A DNA stretch of 64,000 bases from Salibacterium halotolerans. GTDB taxonomy: Bacteria; Bacillota; Bacilli; Bacillales; Marinococcaceae. The stretch lies in assembly GCF_900115625.1 (NCBI RefSeq), contig NZ_FOXD01000006.1:1-64000 (forward strand), given 5' to 3'. Position numbers and translations under genes: made by a program. Below the pieces are notes generated by a model, which saw only the letters and a list, made by a program, of their open reading frames with translations, had not been told where the DNA came from and ran no database searches. This document shows, piece after piece, positions 24,776 through 33,568 of this stretch; position 1 is the first letter of the stretch, and each line of letters starts with the position of its first letter.

Positions 24776-24890
24776 AAAAACGTAAGTATGAATGTACCAT
24801 GCTTACGTTTTGGACCAATTGTATCTCCTAAACGTCACTATGACCCCTCCAACGTGACGTTTAGGAGATACAAATATGCGAAAAACGTCC
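24776..24890. repeat. Dyad array A, 52 to 53 bp period
   Basis: AACGT half-sites have their ACGT at 24780, 24832 and 24885; opposing CTTACGTT/GTGACGTT half-sites have it at 24805 and 24857. The middle unit is a perfect 20-bp inverted repeat (24819-24838 against 24854-24873) with a 15-nt loop. No T tract follows, so it is not a plain terminator. Confidence 0.65.
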
Positions 24891-24916
24891 TCTAACCAGA
24901 TCAAACCATAAAAAAA

Positions 24917-24950
24917 GGAATCCCGGGTGATGTTCCCGGGATCCTTCTTT
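24917..24950. terminator. Bidirectional terminator between convergent operons
   Basis: GGAATCCCGGG/CCCGGGATCC stem, with an A run on the left and a T-rich tract on the right, suiting both the esterase operon and the NDH-2/small-peptide unit. Confidence 0.85.
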
Positions 24951-24963
24951 GGCAGCCGGTGCT

Positions 24964-25065
24964 TCAGCGGAAATCGCGGCTTCCTTCCATGCAGCGGCTC
25001 GCGGCGGTGTAAATGGCGGCCGCGGCGACGGAAATCAGTGATACGATCATAAACCAGTTTTTCAT
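24964..25065 (-). CDS. 33-residue single-pass membrane peptide downstream of NDH-2
   Basis: A very good ribosome site (AGGAGGAG, 7 nt before ATG) opens a 33-codon frame: MKNWFMIVSLISVAAAAIYT, then AASRCMEGSRDFR. It has one hydrophobic helix (residues 4-22) and a positively charged cytoplasmic or external tail with one Cys. It begins 26 bp after the NDH-2 stop and ends just before a bidirectional terminator, so it is co-transcribed with that enzyme. I recognise no family. By analogy with other small membrane subunits it could assist NDH-2, which is inference only. Confidence 0.65.
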   Translation of the reverse strand: MKNWFMIVSLISVAAAAIYTAASRCMEGSRDFR

Positions 25066-25091
25066 TTCTACTCTCCTCCTTCTGTCTTCTT

Positions 25092-26303
25092 TTAGAAGAA
25101 ACGGACTTTTCCTTTTTTCAGAATGAGTTTCGGTCCGCCGACGAGGAACAGGTAGCGGTTGTCGATGACATTTTTCATCAGCCGTGCTTTTTTGCCGAAC
25201 AGTTTGTAGTCATCGAGTATCGTGCCGATGGCATCGCCTTTACCAAGGGAGGCGACTGTTCCTTTGTTGTCGAATACGAAGCTGCTCAGTTTTTTGCCGT
25301 GCAGCAGGGCCTGCAGGTTGGCAGCACAGGTATCGGCTTCCTGGATCGCGCTCTGGGCGTTTACCGGGTATGGCTTGTCGTTTTCGTGGTCCCATACCCA
25401 GGACGTATCGCCAATCATGAAGACATTGTCATAATTCGGTGCTCGGAGGTCATCGCGTGCGTTGACTTTTCCTTTCGTCAGTTCAAAACCGGACTGACCG
25501 ACGACAGGATTGGCCTGAACTCCGCCTGTCCAGACAACGGTGCCGGCTTTGATCTCTTCCTTGTCATCCCCGACAATAAAGCTGTCCGGTGTACATTCCT
25601 GGATCTTTGTTCCGATTCGGAACTCTACGCCCCGGTCTGCCAGGTTCTTCTCGGCATACTCAATCAATTCTTCATCAAAGCCGGGAAGAATGGAAGGAGC
25701 GGCTTCGACGTTAATGATGCGGACCTTGGACTCGTCAATGTCATACTTGCTGCAAAGCTCCGGTACTTTTTCCACGACTTCTGCAAGAAATTCGATACCG
25801 GTGAAGCCGGAGCCGCCGATAAGAATATTCAATGCCGTGTCATCATCGGTTTCGCCGCTCGCGTATTTAGTGAACTGTGATTCAATGTGGTGGTAAATGG
25901 CTTTGCTGTTCTCTATGTTCTCGATTTTCCATGCATGTTCGGCAATGCCGGGGATGCCGAATGTGGCGGTCTCAAAGCCAAGGGAGACGACGAGGTAATC
26001 GTAGGACAGTTCCCCATTTTCGAGAATGACGCGCTCATTCTCAGGCTGGATTTCGGTGACAGTGTCATACACCATCTGCACGCGTTTTGTGTCGATGACG
26101 TCACTGATCATAATCCGGACGCGGTTTGGATCTATCGTTCCCGCCGCTACCTCATGAAGCCATGTGGTTTGGTAATGATAGTTATGCTTATTGACGAGGA
26201 TGATGTCAGCTTCCTGGTGCTGCAGCTGCTGGGTCAGGCGTTTTGTCGTCATCATGCCGGCATATCCGGCCCCAATGACAACAATTCTAGGTTTTCTGCT
26301 CAC
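25092..26303 (-). CDS. ndh: Type II NADH dehydrogenase (NDH-2)
   Basis: About 403 residues; GTG at 26303 is favoured because AGAAAGGTG sits at the right distance, whereas the first GTG overlaps it. First Rossmann motif VVIGAGYAGMMTTKRL binds FAD; NKHNYHYQTTWLHEVAAGT and the second nucleotide site ILIGGSGFTGIEFLAEV (NADH) follow, then TVVWTGGV, FMIGDTSWV and a quinone-site-like AQSAIQEAD. The C-terminal membrane-anchoring amphipathic region is present. It oxidises NADH and reduces menaquinone without proton pumping. Closest in pattern to the S. aureus NDH-2 type. A 33-codon gene follows on the same transcript. Confidence 0.92.
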   Translation of the reverse strand: MSRKPRIVVIGAGYAGMMTTKRLTQQLQHQEADIILVNKHNYHYQTTWLHEVAAGTIDPNRVRIMISDVIDTKRVQMVYDTVTEIQPENERVILENGELSYDYLVVSLGFETATFGIPGIAEHAWKIENIENSKAIYHHIESQFTKYASGETDDDTALNILIGGSGFTGIEFLAEVVEKVPELCSKYDIDESKVRIINVEAAPSILPGFDEELIEYAEKNLADRGVEFRIGTKIQECTPDSFIVGDDKEEIKAGTVVWTGGVQANPVVGQSGFELTKGKVNARDDLRAPNYDNVFMIGDTSWVWDHENDKPYPVNAQSAIQEADTCAANLQALLHGKKLSSFVFDNKGTVASLGKGDAIGTILDDYKLFGKKARLMKNVIDNRYLFLVGGPKLILKKGKVRFF

Positions 26304-26470
26304 AATGATCACCTTTCTAAACGAAGATAAAAAATCTTACATCTTAAGTATTGCCCTTTGATAAAAACGTTAACAACCATCATTATTATAACAAAAAAGA
26401 AGGTAACGTTAAATATTTCACAAATCGTGTCCCTCTGCTGTTTAAACGATTTCCGCTTCTTAACGGAAAA

Positions 26471-26507
26471 AGTATGCGTTTTCATACACCGGCTTTTCCC
26501 ATAAACT
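26471..26507 (+). promoter_or_regulatory. Candidate cre site and promoter of the beta-glucoside PTS operon
   Basis: Reverse strand of 26471-26484 reads TGAAAACGCATACT, 12 of 14 positions of the CcpA cre consensus. It overlaps a possible -35 (TTTTCA) followed 17 bp later by TAAACT. Catabolite repression fits a sugar operon. No biochemical evidence can be read here. Confidence 0.4.
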
Positions 26508-26537
26508 GAATGTAATCAAAGAAGGAGGAGGTGCACC

Positions 26538-26849
26538 ATGACAAATATTTTACTGGCGTGCTCTGCCGGGATGTCGACGAGTCTTCTTGTCTCAAAAATG
26601 GAAGAAGCGGCTGAGGCCAAAAACATGGATGTACGAATCTGGGCCGTGGCTCAAGATAAGGCGGAAACAGAAATGGAACAGGCTGATGTGCTGCTTATCG
26701 GCCCGCAGATGAGATTCATGAAAAACAAATACTCCAAAGCAGCAGAGAAAACCGGCATACCGCTCGATGTTATCGACCCTGTCGCATACGGCCGGGTGGA
26801 CGGAGAAGCTGTATTGAATAAGGCGCTGGAACTGCTGGATAAAAAATAG
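26538..26849 (+). CDS. licB: PTS lactose/cellobiose-family IIB component
   Basis: 103 residues. NILLACSAGMSTSLLVSKM holds the phosphorylated Cys8 in the classic IIB(cellobiose) loop. IGPQMRFM and IDPVAYGRVDG complete the fold. It passes phosphate from IIA to the incoming sugar at IIC. First gene of a PTS operon for cellobiose, lichenan oligomers or another beta-glucoside; strong ribosome site AAGGAGGAGG. The symbol follows the licBCAH gene order of B. subtilis. Confidence 0.93.
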   Translation: MTNILLACSAGMSTSLLVSKMEEAAEAKNMDVRIWAVAQDKAETEMEQADVLLIGPQMRFMKNKYSKAAEKTGIPLDVIDPVAYGRVDGEAVLNKALELLDKK

Positions 26850-26897
26850 CAGGAGAAAAGGGGTGGAGAAAAATATGAAAAACAGGGGGAACGTATT

Positions 26898-28202
26898 GTG
26901 AATAACAGTAAGTTTATGGACCTGCTCGAACGAATTTTGATGCCTATTGCCGAGAAATTGAATAACAACCGACATCTGACTGCGTTGCGTGACGGATTTC
27001 TGGTCGCTCTTCCGCTTATTATTTTCGGATCGATTTTCGTTGTTATCGCGAATTTTCCATTTCTTGATCAGCTGCTCAGTGAAGAAGCGTTTACGGCCTA
27101 TCAGAATGCGCTGAACCCGGCGTCCGCTGCAACACTGAGTATTATGGGGCTTTTTGTCATTATTGGTATAGGGTATAAATTAGTGGAACATGCCGGGGGA
27201 GAAGGAATTTACGGCGGTGTCGTATCCCTTGCCGGTTTTCTGATTCTTACCCCGCAGACCGTCGAAGAGACAAGCGGTGTGATTCCGACCGCGAGCATCG
27301 GAGCGGAAGGATTGTTTCTCGGAATTCTGGCCGCTTTTCTCGGGGCGGAAGTGTACCGGTATTTTGTTGAAAAGGACTGGACGATAAAAATGCCGGCTGG
27401 TGTACCAGGCGCCGTCACCCGTTCATTCAGCGCACTGATTCCGATTGCGATAACGTTGTTTATCTTTCTTGTCATCCGCATTCTTTTCAGTTTGACGCCG
27501 TTTGACACGGTACAGAATTTCATCTACACCGTGCTGCAGGAGCCGTTGACAGCACTCGGCGGAGGTCTTCCGGCAACGATTGTGGCTGTTCTTCTGATTC
27601 AGCTGTTCTGGTTTTTCGGTCTGCACGGGCAGATTCTTATCAACTCCGTTCTGGACCCGATTTGGTATACGCTGAACAACCAGAACCTTGAAGCTTTTCA
27701 GAACGGCGGAGAACTTCCCAACATTGTGACAAAGCAATTCATTGATACGTTTATTGTCGGTATTGGCGGTTCCGGAATGACACTGGCCGTCATCATTGGT
27801 ATCTTTCTGATCGGCCGCAGCCGACAAATGAAACAGGTCGGACGGGTATCCGCGCCGGCTGGGATATTTAACGTGAACGAACCGATGATTTTTGGTCTTC
27901 CAATTATCATGAACCCCTTAATTCTCATACCGTGGCTGGTTGCACCGGTTGTAGTGGCTGTTGTTGTGTACTTTTCCATGGCAGCGGGGCTTGTTCCAAA
28001 GCCCGCCGGCATCATCGTACCCTGGACGACACCACCTCTGTTAAGCGGATTTCTGGCAACCGGGAATGCCTGGCAGGGGGCAGCTATTCAGCTTGTCAGC
28101 ATGTTTATCGTCTTTTTCATCTGGTGGCCTTTCCTAAAAATAATGGATAAGCAATACTATGAAACCGAAAAACAGGAAGACGCTGCAGCAACCAAAGAGT
28201 AA
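26898..28202 (+). CDS. licC: PTS lactose/cellobiose-family IIC component
   Basis: 434 residues, GTG start 8 nt after AGGGGGA. Around ten helices. LRDGFLVALPLIIFGSIFVVI, FFGLHGQILINSVLDPIW, GGSGMTLAVIIGIFL and FNVNEPMIFGLPIIMNP are conserved in PTS IIC of the cellobiose class; the NEP motif and His in GLHG contact the sugar. It imports the disaccharide with phosphorylation. The gap of 485 bp to the IIA gene is unusual for this operon and contains a dispersed repeat. Confidence 0.93.
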   Translation: MNNSKFMDLLERILMPIAEKLNNNRHLTALRDGFLVALPLIIFGSIFVVIANFPFLDQLLSEEAFTAYQNALNPASAATLSIMGLFVIIGIGYKLVEHAGGEGIYGGVVSLAGFLILTPQTVEETSGVIPTASIGAEGLFLGILAAFLGAEVYRYFVEKDWTIKMPAGVPGAVTRSFSALIPIAITLFIFLVIRILFSLTPFDTVQNFIYTVLQEPLTALGGGLPATIVAVLLIQLFWFFGLHGQILINSVLDPIWYTLNNQNLEAFQNGGELPNIVTKQFIDTFIVGIGGSGMTLAVIIGIFLIGRSRQMKQVGRVSAPAGIFNVNEPMIFGLPIIMNPLILIPWLVAPVVVAVVVYFSMAAGLVPKPAGIIVPWTTPPLLSGFLATGNAWQGAAIQLVSMFIVFFIWWPFLKIMDKQYYETEKQEDAAATKE

Positions 28203-28269
28203 GGATGAGGGCTGTGTAAAAAGGTGTAAATCCATTTTAGTGATATAGAACTTTCAACTCAGGCAGAAG

Positions 28270-28620
28270 CGGATGGCGGCGACATTTGAAGGTTCATCGG
28301 CTAAAAGCGGTCACGTCCTGTGGCGGGCGCCGATGCTAGAACCTCCTGTTCGTCGAAGCAGCAGCCGAAGATTCCATCAAACGGAGGCGCTCGCGTCGGG
28401 AGTCAGATCGGTGTTGGCACAGGACGTGCCGAACTTAACCGATCTTCCTCTACAGGATGTAGCTGAGGTGCTGCCCGCGGCAAAGAAGACACGATGAGCA
28501 ACAGCGAATCGATGTCGCCCTTGTACTCCGGAGTGCAAAGAAGACACGGTGAGCCCCAGCGAGCCGATGTCGCACTTGTGCTCTGGAGTGCAAGCGTCCG
28601 CCTGCAGCGGATGCCTTTAC
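28270..28620. repeat. Dispersed repeat inserted between licC and licA
   Basis: Contains the GGCACAGGACGTGCC palindrome with AGATCGG/CCGATCT flanks and then two tandem 57-bp versions of a segment GCAAAGAAGACACGATGAGC...GGAGT. The same segment occurs in reverse orientation at about 43139-43200, and the palindrome at about 1.4 kb. It accounts for nearly the whole intergenic interval. Confidence 0.7.
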
Positions 28621-28687
28621 TTTTAATGGCTTTTGATACAGCTCGGTCTAAAAAATAGAAAAGTGGAAGGCAGGAGGGGAACCAATT

Positions 28688-28993
28688 ATGGAACAAATTA
28701 CAGAAACAGCATTTCAGATTATATTGTACGCGGGGAACGGAAAATCCAGCGCGATGGAAGCGATTCAGGAAGCAAAAAAGGACGATTTCGAGCGTGCGGA
28801 TGAGTTGATCGAAGAAGCCGGCACAGAACTTGGCAAGGCGCACGAATTCCAGACCCGTCTTCTTCAGCAGGAAGCAGATGGGAAGGAGGCGCCTTTGAAC
28901 GTGATGCTCGTTCATTCCCAGGATCACCTCATGACGTCCATGACGGTCCGGGATCTGGCTGTAGAAATTATCGAAATCTATCGTAATAAATAA
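28688..28993 (+). CDS. licA: PTS lactose/cellobiose-family IIA component
   Basis: 101 residues. The three-helix IIA(lac/cel) fold is recognisable from IILYAGNGKSSAMEAIQEAKK, FERADELIEEAGTELGKAHEFQTRLLQQEA and the active-site stretch MLVHSQDHLMTSMTVRDLA, where the phosphorylated His lies in VHSQDHL. It receives phosphate from HPr. Own ribosome site (GGAGGGG). Only 16 bp before the GH1 gene. Separated from IIC by the repeat insertion, so it may need a local promoter or readthrough. Confidence 0.92.
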   Translation: MEQITETAFQIILYAGNGKSSAMEAIQEAKKDDFERADELIEEAGTELGKAHEFQTRLLQQEADGKEAPLNVMLVHSQDHLMTSMTVRDLAVEIIEIYRNK

Positions 28994-29009
28994 TCAGGAG
29001 GAATGGAAA

Positions 29010-30398
29010 ATGACAGTTGAGTACCGTTTTCCGGAAGGGTTCTGGTGGGGAAGCGCCACGTCTGCCACCCAGATTGAAGGAGCAGCCTTTGAGGGCGGAA
29101 AAGGATGGAATATATGGGACTACTGGTATTCCAGGGAACCAGACCGTTTTTTTGAAGGTGTCGGTCCAGAGACGACTTCTGATTTTTACCACCAATACAA
29201 AGAGGATATCCGCAGAATGAAAGAGACCGGTCATAACACGTTCCGGTTCTCGATCTCCTGGTCCCGTCTCATACCTGATGGAGACGGCGCGGTAAATGAA
29301 GAAGCCGCAACCTTTTACACGAGTGTCATAGATGAACTGCTCGACCAGGGAATCGAACCGTTTGTGAATCTGTTTCATTTTGATATGCCGATGGAGATGC
29401 AGAAAATCGGAGGCTGGGAGAACCGGTATGTGACAGATGCTTATACCGTTTTTGCCGAAGAGTGCTTCCGGCGCTTCGGGGACCGTGTGTCCAAGTGGTT
29501 CACGTTTAATGAACCGATTGTACCGGTGGAAGGCGGGTACCTGTATGATTTTCACTATCCGAATGTCGTGGACTTTAAGCGGGCGGCCCAGGTCGCCTAT
29601 CATACCATCATCGCCCACGCGAAGGCAGTGCAGGTCTTTCGGAGCTTTTCCATACCGAAAGGGAAAATCGGCATTATTCTGAACCTGACCCCTTCATATC
29701 CAAGAAGCAGTAACCCTGCAGACCTTCGGGCGTCACGTATAGCGGATCTGTTTTTTAACCGTAGTTTTCTTGACCCAACGGTAAAAGGAGAGTTTCCACA
29801 GGAACTGCTTGAGATTCTCGAAGAGCACGGGCAGCTTCCGGAAACGAAAGAAGGGGACAGCAGTCTGATCCTCGCCAATACGGCGGACATTCTCGGCGTC
29901 AACTATTATCAACCGCGGCGGGTCAAAGCAAAGGAGCATCTTCCGAATCCTTACGGGCCGTTCATGATGGATTGGTTTTTTGACATGTATGAGATGCCGG
30001 GGCGGAAGATGAACCCGTACCGGGGATGGGAGATTTACGAAAAGGGCATTTACGACATTATGATAAACTTGAAAGAAAACTATGGTAATATAGAATCATT
30101 CGTATCAGAAAACGGAATGGGTGTTCAGAATGAAGAACGCTTTATGGAGAACGGACAGATTCAGGATGATTACCGGATTGATTTTATCAAAGGTCATCTG
30201 AAATGGCTGCATCAGGCGATTCAGGAAGGATGTAATGCGAAAGGCTACCACTTATGGTCCTTCATGGATAACTGGTCCTGGATGAATGCGTATAAGAATA
30301 GATATGGGTTCTTTGCAGTAGATCTGGAAACAAAGGAGCGGACCGCGAAGAAAAGCGCGGGATGGTTTAGAGAAACGGCGGAACGTAACGGATTTTAA
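29010..30398 (+). CDS. 6-phospho-beta-glucosidase, glycoside hydrolase family 1
   Basis: 462 residues, GH1 from end to end: FPEGFWWGSATSATQIEGA, RFSISWSRLIPDG, FTFNEPIV with the acid/base Glu, and FVSENGMG with the nucleophile Glu, then HLWSFMDNWSWMNAYKNRYGFFAVD. The Ser/Lys/Tyr pattern near the C-terminus (KNRYGF) suggests preference for 6-phosphorylated substrates. It hydrolyses imported cellobiose-6-phosphate or similar to glucose and glucose-6-phosphate. In B. subtilis the lic operon uses a GH4 enzyme (LicH) in this position; here GH1 takes its place. Confidence 0.92.
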   Translation: MTVEYRFPEGFWWGSATSATQIEGAAFEGGKGWNIWDYWYSREPDRFFEGVGPETTSDFYHQYKEDIRRMKETGHNTFRFSISWSRLIPDGDGAVNEEAATFYTSVIDELLDQGIEPFVNLFHFDMPMEMQKIGGWENRYVTDAYTVFAEECFRRFGDRVSKWFTFNEPIVPVEGGYLYDFHYPNVVDFKRAAQVAYHTIIAHAKAVQVFRSFSIPKGKIGIILNLTPSYPRSSNPADLRASRIADLFFNRSFLDPTVKGEFPQELLEILEEHGQLPETKEGDSSLILANTADILGVNYYQPRRVKAKEHLPNPYGPFMMDWFFDMYEMPGRKMNPYRGWEIYEKGIYDIMINLKENYGNIESFVSENGMGVQNEERFMENGQIQDDYRIDFIKGHLKWLHQAIQEGCNAKGYHLWSFMDNWSWMNAYKNRYGFFAVDLETKERTAKKSAGWFRETAERNGF

Positions 30399-30466
30399 GA
30401 AGGCAGCAAGGAAGAAGGCGCTGACAGCAGGGGTCAGGGCCTTTTTCTAAGGAAAGGAGGGATGAT

Positions 30467-32401
30467 ATGAATGTACGATGCATGATGCTGCTGCGCGAGT
30501 TCATGGCGGCGGATACACCACTTACGAGCCGGTATCTCTCGCACCGAAACGAAGTGACAGCGCGGACAACGAGAAATGACATCAAACAGCTCAATGATGC
30601 GCTGGCCGGTCATGGTGCTGTTATACACGCGCTTCATGCGAGAGGGTATGAACTGCGGATTGACGATGACGACAGATTTCGGCACTATCTGGAACAGATT
30701 TTTCAGAGAAAGGAAGCCGCCGGCTCCATGATACCGGACGAACCGGAAGAACGCGTGTATTATTTAATGAAACGCCTGCTGCTGGCAGGCGATTATGTAA
30801 AACTGGATGATATGGCCGATGAACTTCTGATCAGCCGCTCCACGATTCAAAACGACATCCGCATCGTCCGGGATATTTTACAGACATATGATATCACACT
30901 GGAGAACCGGCCGAATTACGGATTGAAAGTCAGCGGAAGTGAAATGAAACTCAGGTTCTGCATATCAGAATATGTGTTCGACCGCAGCATTAAACATGAA
31001 GCATCCCGCTTCCATAACCGGCTGCCGTGGCTGATGAATGATAATATGAATGATATTTGGGATATTATCGTGGAGGAAATTAATGAACACGACATCACGC
31101 TCTCGGATATTGCCCTGAATAATTTGTTTATTCACACAGCCATCACATGCAAGCGGGTACAGACCGGTCATCATATTTCTTTTTACGCAAAAGAATTTGA
31201 TGAAATCATGGACCAGAAAGAATATGAAGTGGCAGAAACCATCGTAAAAAAAGTGGAACAGGCACTCGGGGTGACGTTTCCGGAGGTGGAAATTGCCTAC
31301 ATTGCGATGCACCTGCTCGGTACCAAGATGATTTCCGAAACAAATATGACAGAAGAGCGTATCGAAGCAGTGATGGACGAACGTGCCTATTCCCTCACCT
31401 CCGTTATACTGGAAGAAGTGGAGCAGAAGCTCGACCTTGGCATCCGGCACGACCGGGAACTGCAGATCGGCCTCAGTCTTCACTTAAAGCCGGCTGTGAA
31501 CCGGTACCGCTACGGCATGAATATCCGCAATCCGCTGCTCGATGATATTAAAACCAACTACCCCGCCTCCTTTGAAGCGGCGGTTATCGCAGGAATGGTT
31601 CTCGAAAAGGAAGAGAAAGTAAGCATTGAAGAAAGTGAGATCGGCTACATTGCTCTTCATTTTGGAGCGGCCATGGAGCGGCAGAATCTGGAGAAAAGGC
31701 CGAAACGCTGCATGATTGTCTGTGCTTCGGGTGCCGGCAGTGCGCAGCTGATCTACTACAAGCTGCAGGCCAGGTTTGGTACGCAGCTGGAGCTTGCCGG
31801 AACGACAGAATATTATAATCTTCCCCGCATCCCCCTGCAGGAACTCGATTTTCTTATCAGTACCATGGAGATTCCGGACGATATCCCCATCCCAGTCATC
31901 CATGTGAACACGATACTGGGGGAAGGGGATCTGAAAAAAGTGGAAAACGCTGTGTCTGAAGATCAATGGAGAAACATGTCTGGGTATGTAAAAGAAGAAT
32001 TAATTTTTCTGCAGCAGGATATGTCATCCAAGGAAGAAGTACTGCATTTTCTGGGCGGTCAGTTGATGGAGAAGGGTTATACGGATGGTGACTTCCTGGA
32101 AAAATTGTATGAACGTGAAGATGCCGCGCCGACGAGCTTTGGAAATATGACAGCGGTCCCGCATCCCATCACGCCGCAGACAACGACGACCTTTCTCGCT
32201 GTCTGCACCTTGCAGAAGCCGATTATCTGGGATGATAAGCGCGTGCAGCTTGTATGCCTGTTAAGTATAGAAAAAAACAGCCGCCATGATCTGCAGGCGC
32301 TTTATAAAAGTCTTGGAGCTGTTATTGATGATCTCTCTCTGGTGCAGCAGCTGGTACAGTGCAGCACCAAACACGAATTTCTGCGTCTGTTTTTATCCTG
32401 A
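30467..32401 (+). CDS. licR: LicR-type transcriptional regulator with PRD, EIIB-like and EIIA domains
   Basis: 644 residues. Two N-terminal HTH segments (about 1-60 and 85-150, the latter LLISRSTIQNDIRIVRDIL), PRD1 near 175-280 and PRD2 near 290-395 with the expected His residues (FIHTAIT, AMHLLG, LSLHLKP, YIALHFG), an EIIB(gat)-like part CMIVCASGAGSAQ near 420, and an EIIA(fru/mtl)-like end with NMTAVPHPI. PTS-dependent phosphorylation of these domains switches such activators according to sugar supply. It closes the operon it presumably activates and is followed by a terminator. Confidence 0.93.
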   Translation: MNVRCMMLLREFMAADTPLTSRYLSHRNEVTARTTRNDIKQLNDALAGHGAVIHALHARGYELRIDDDDRFRHYLEQIFQRKEAAGSMIPDEPEERVYYLMKRLLLAGDYVKLDDMADELLISRSTIQNDIRIVRDILQTYDITLENRPNYGLKVSGSEMKLRFCISEYVFDRSIKHEASRFHNRLPWLMNDNMNDIWDIIVEEINEHDITLSDIALNNLFIHTAITCKRVQTGHHISFYAKEFDEIMDQKEYEVAETIVKKVEQALGVTFPEVEIAYIAMHLLGTKMISETNMTEERIEAVMDERAYSLTSVILEEVEQKLDLGIRHDRELQIGLSLHLKPAVNRYRYGMNIRNPLLDDIKTNYPASFEAAVIAGMVLEKEEKVSIEESEIGYIALHFGAAMERQNLEKRPKRCMIVCASGAGSAQLIYYKLQARFGTQLELAGTTEYYNLPRIPLQELDFLISTMEIPDDIPIPVIHVNTILGEGDLKKVENAVSEDQWRNMSGYVKEELIFLQQDMSSKEEVLHFLGGQLMEKGYTDGDFLEKLYEREDAAPTSFGNMTAVPHPITPQTTTTFLAVCTLQKPIIWDDKRVQLVCLLSIEKNSRHDLQALYKSLGAVIDDLSLVQQLVQCSTKHEFLRLFLS

Positions 32402-32411
32402 AACGTTCAAG

Positions 32412-32439
32412 CAGGCACCGGTTACGGTGCCTGTTTTTT
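32412..32439 (+). terminator. Terminator of the PTS/licR operon
   Basis: CAGGCACCG/CGGTGCCTG stem with a 4-nt loop and six T. Confidence 0.9.
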
Positions 32440-32529
32440 GCGCCGGCAGTTCGTAATGTTTTACAAAAGGAAAACAGTGGTAGAAAATAGTGGTGCACGT
32501 GATTTTTACTAAGAGGGAGATGTGATACC

Positions 32530-33549
32530 ATGCCCGAAACAAACGAAAAAATCCTACTGGCAGAACGCCCGGAAGGTATGCCTTCCCACGACACATTTAA
32601 CTACCAGGAAGAACCCATCGAGCAGCCGCAGGACGGTCAGGTTCTTGTGAAAACGATATACTTATCCGTTGACCCTTATATGCGCGGTCGAATGAGCAGT
32701 GCGAAATCGTACGTCGAACCGTTTGAAGTCAACGAAGTCATAAACGGATCCGTCGTCGGAGAGGTGGTGGAATCCAAATCGAGCCTGTTTGAGCCGGGTG
32801 ACAAAGTGATGGGAATGCTCGGCTGGAGACGCTACAATACGATTGAAGACGCAGCAGTCCGCAAAATTGATGATTCGATTGCGCCGTTGTCCGCTTATCT
32901 TGGTATTCTCGGCATCACTGGACTGACAGCCTATTTCGGTATGCTTGATATCGGAAATCCGGCCGCTGGTGAAACGGTGGTTATTTCCGGAGCAGCCGGT
33001 GCGGTCGGCATGGCAGCCGGACAGATTGCAAAGCTGCGCGGCGCGCGTGTAGTCGGCATTGCCGGATCGACGAAGAAAACCGATTACCTGAAAAATGAAC
33101 TAAGATTTGACGAAACGGTGAATTATAACGAGGTGTCCGATTTGACAGCTGCTTTGGCAGAAGCATGCCCGAAAGGCGTGGACGTTTACTTTGACAACGT
33201 CGGCGGCCCGGTATCCGATGCCGTCATGTCACAGTTGAACGATTTCTCCCGGATTCCGGTCTGCGGCGCGATTTCTTCCTATAACAAAACAGAAGCCGAT
33301 ATCGGTCCGAGAGTGCAGCCGATTCTTGTAAAAAGCCGTGCCTTGATTCAAGGCTTTATCGTCAGCGATTATGCTTCCCGCTTTCAGGAAGGAAGCGAAA
33401 AACTGGCGGCCTGGCTGTCAGAAGGAAAACTGACGTATGAAGAAACAATGGTGGAAGGGTTCGAGAACGTACCGGACGCTTTTCTCGGGTTATTTAAAGG
33501 AGAAAATCTCGGCAAGCAGCTCGTGAAAGTAAGTGAACCATCGAACTAA
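32530..33549 (+). CDS. yfmJ: NADP-dependent medium-chain oxidoreductase, YfmJ/alkenal-reductase type
   Basis: 339 residues, the normal length for the leukotriene B4 12-hydroxydehydrogenase-like group. [13 protein letters not shown] near residue 50, [16 protein letters not shown], Rossmann motif [16 protein letters not shown] near 155, GSTKK for the NADP phosphate and YFDNVGG are all diagnostic. No zinc ligands, as expected. These enzymes reduce alpha,beta-unsaturated aldehydes or ketones. The start follows AAGAGGGAG. The next gene starts 20 bp downstream, so the pair is probably a carbonyl-detoxification operon. Confidence 0.9.
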   Translation: MPETNEKILLAERPEGMPSHDTFNYQEEPIEQPQDGQVLVKTIYLSVDPYMRGRMSSAKSYVEPFEVNEVINGSVVGEVVESKSSLFEPGDKVMGMLGWRRYNTIEDAAVRKIDDSIAPLSAYLGILGITGLTAYFGMLDIGNPAAGETVVISGAAGAVGMAAGQIAKLRGARVVGIAGSTKKTDYLKNELRFDETVNYNEVSDLTAALAEACPKGVDVYFDNVGGPVSDAVMSQLNDFSRIPVCGAISSYNKTEADIGPRVQPILVKSRALIQGFIVSDYASRFQEGSEKLAAWLSEGKLTYEETMVEGFENVPDAFLGLFKGENLGKQLVKVSEPSN

Positions 33550-33568
33550 AAAGAAGGAGGGAATCCGT

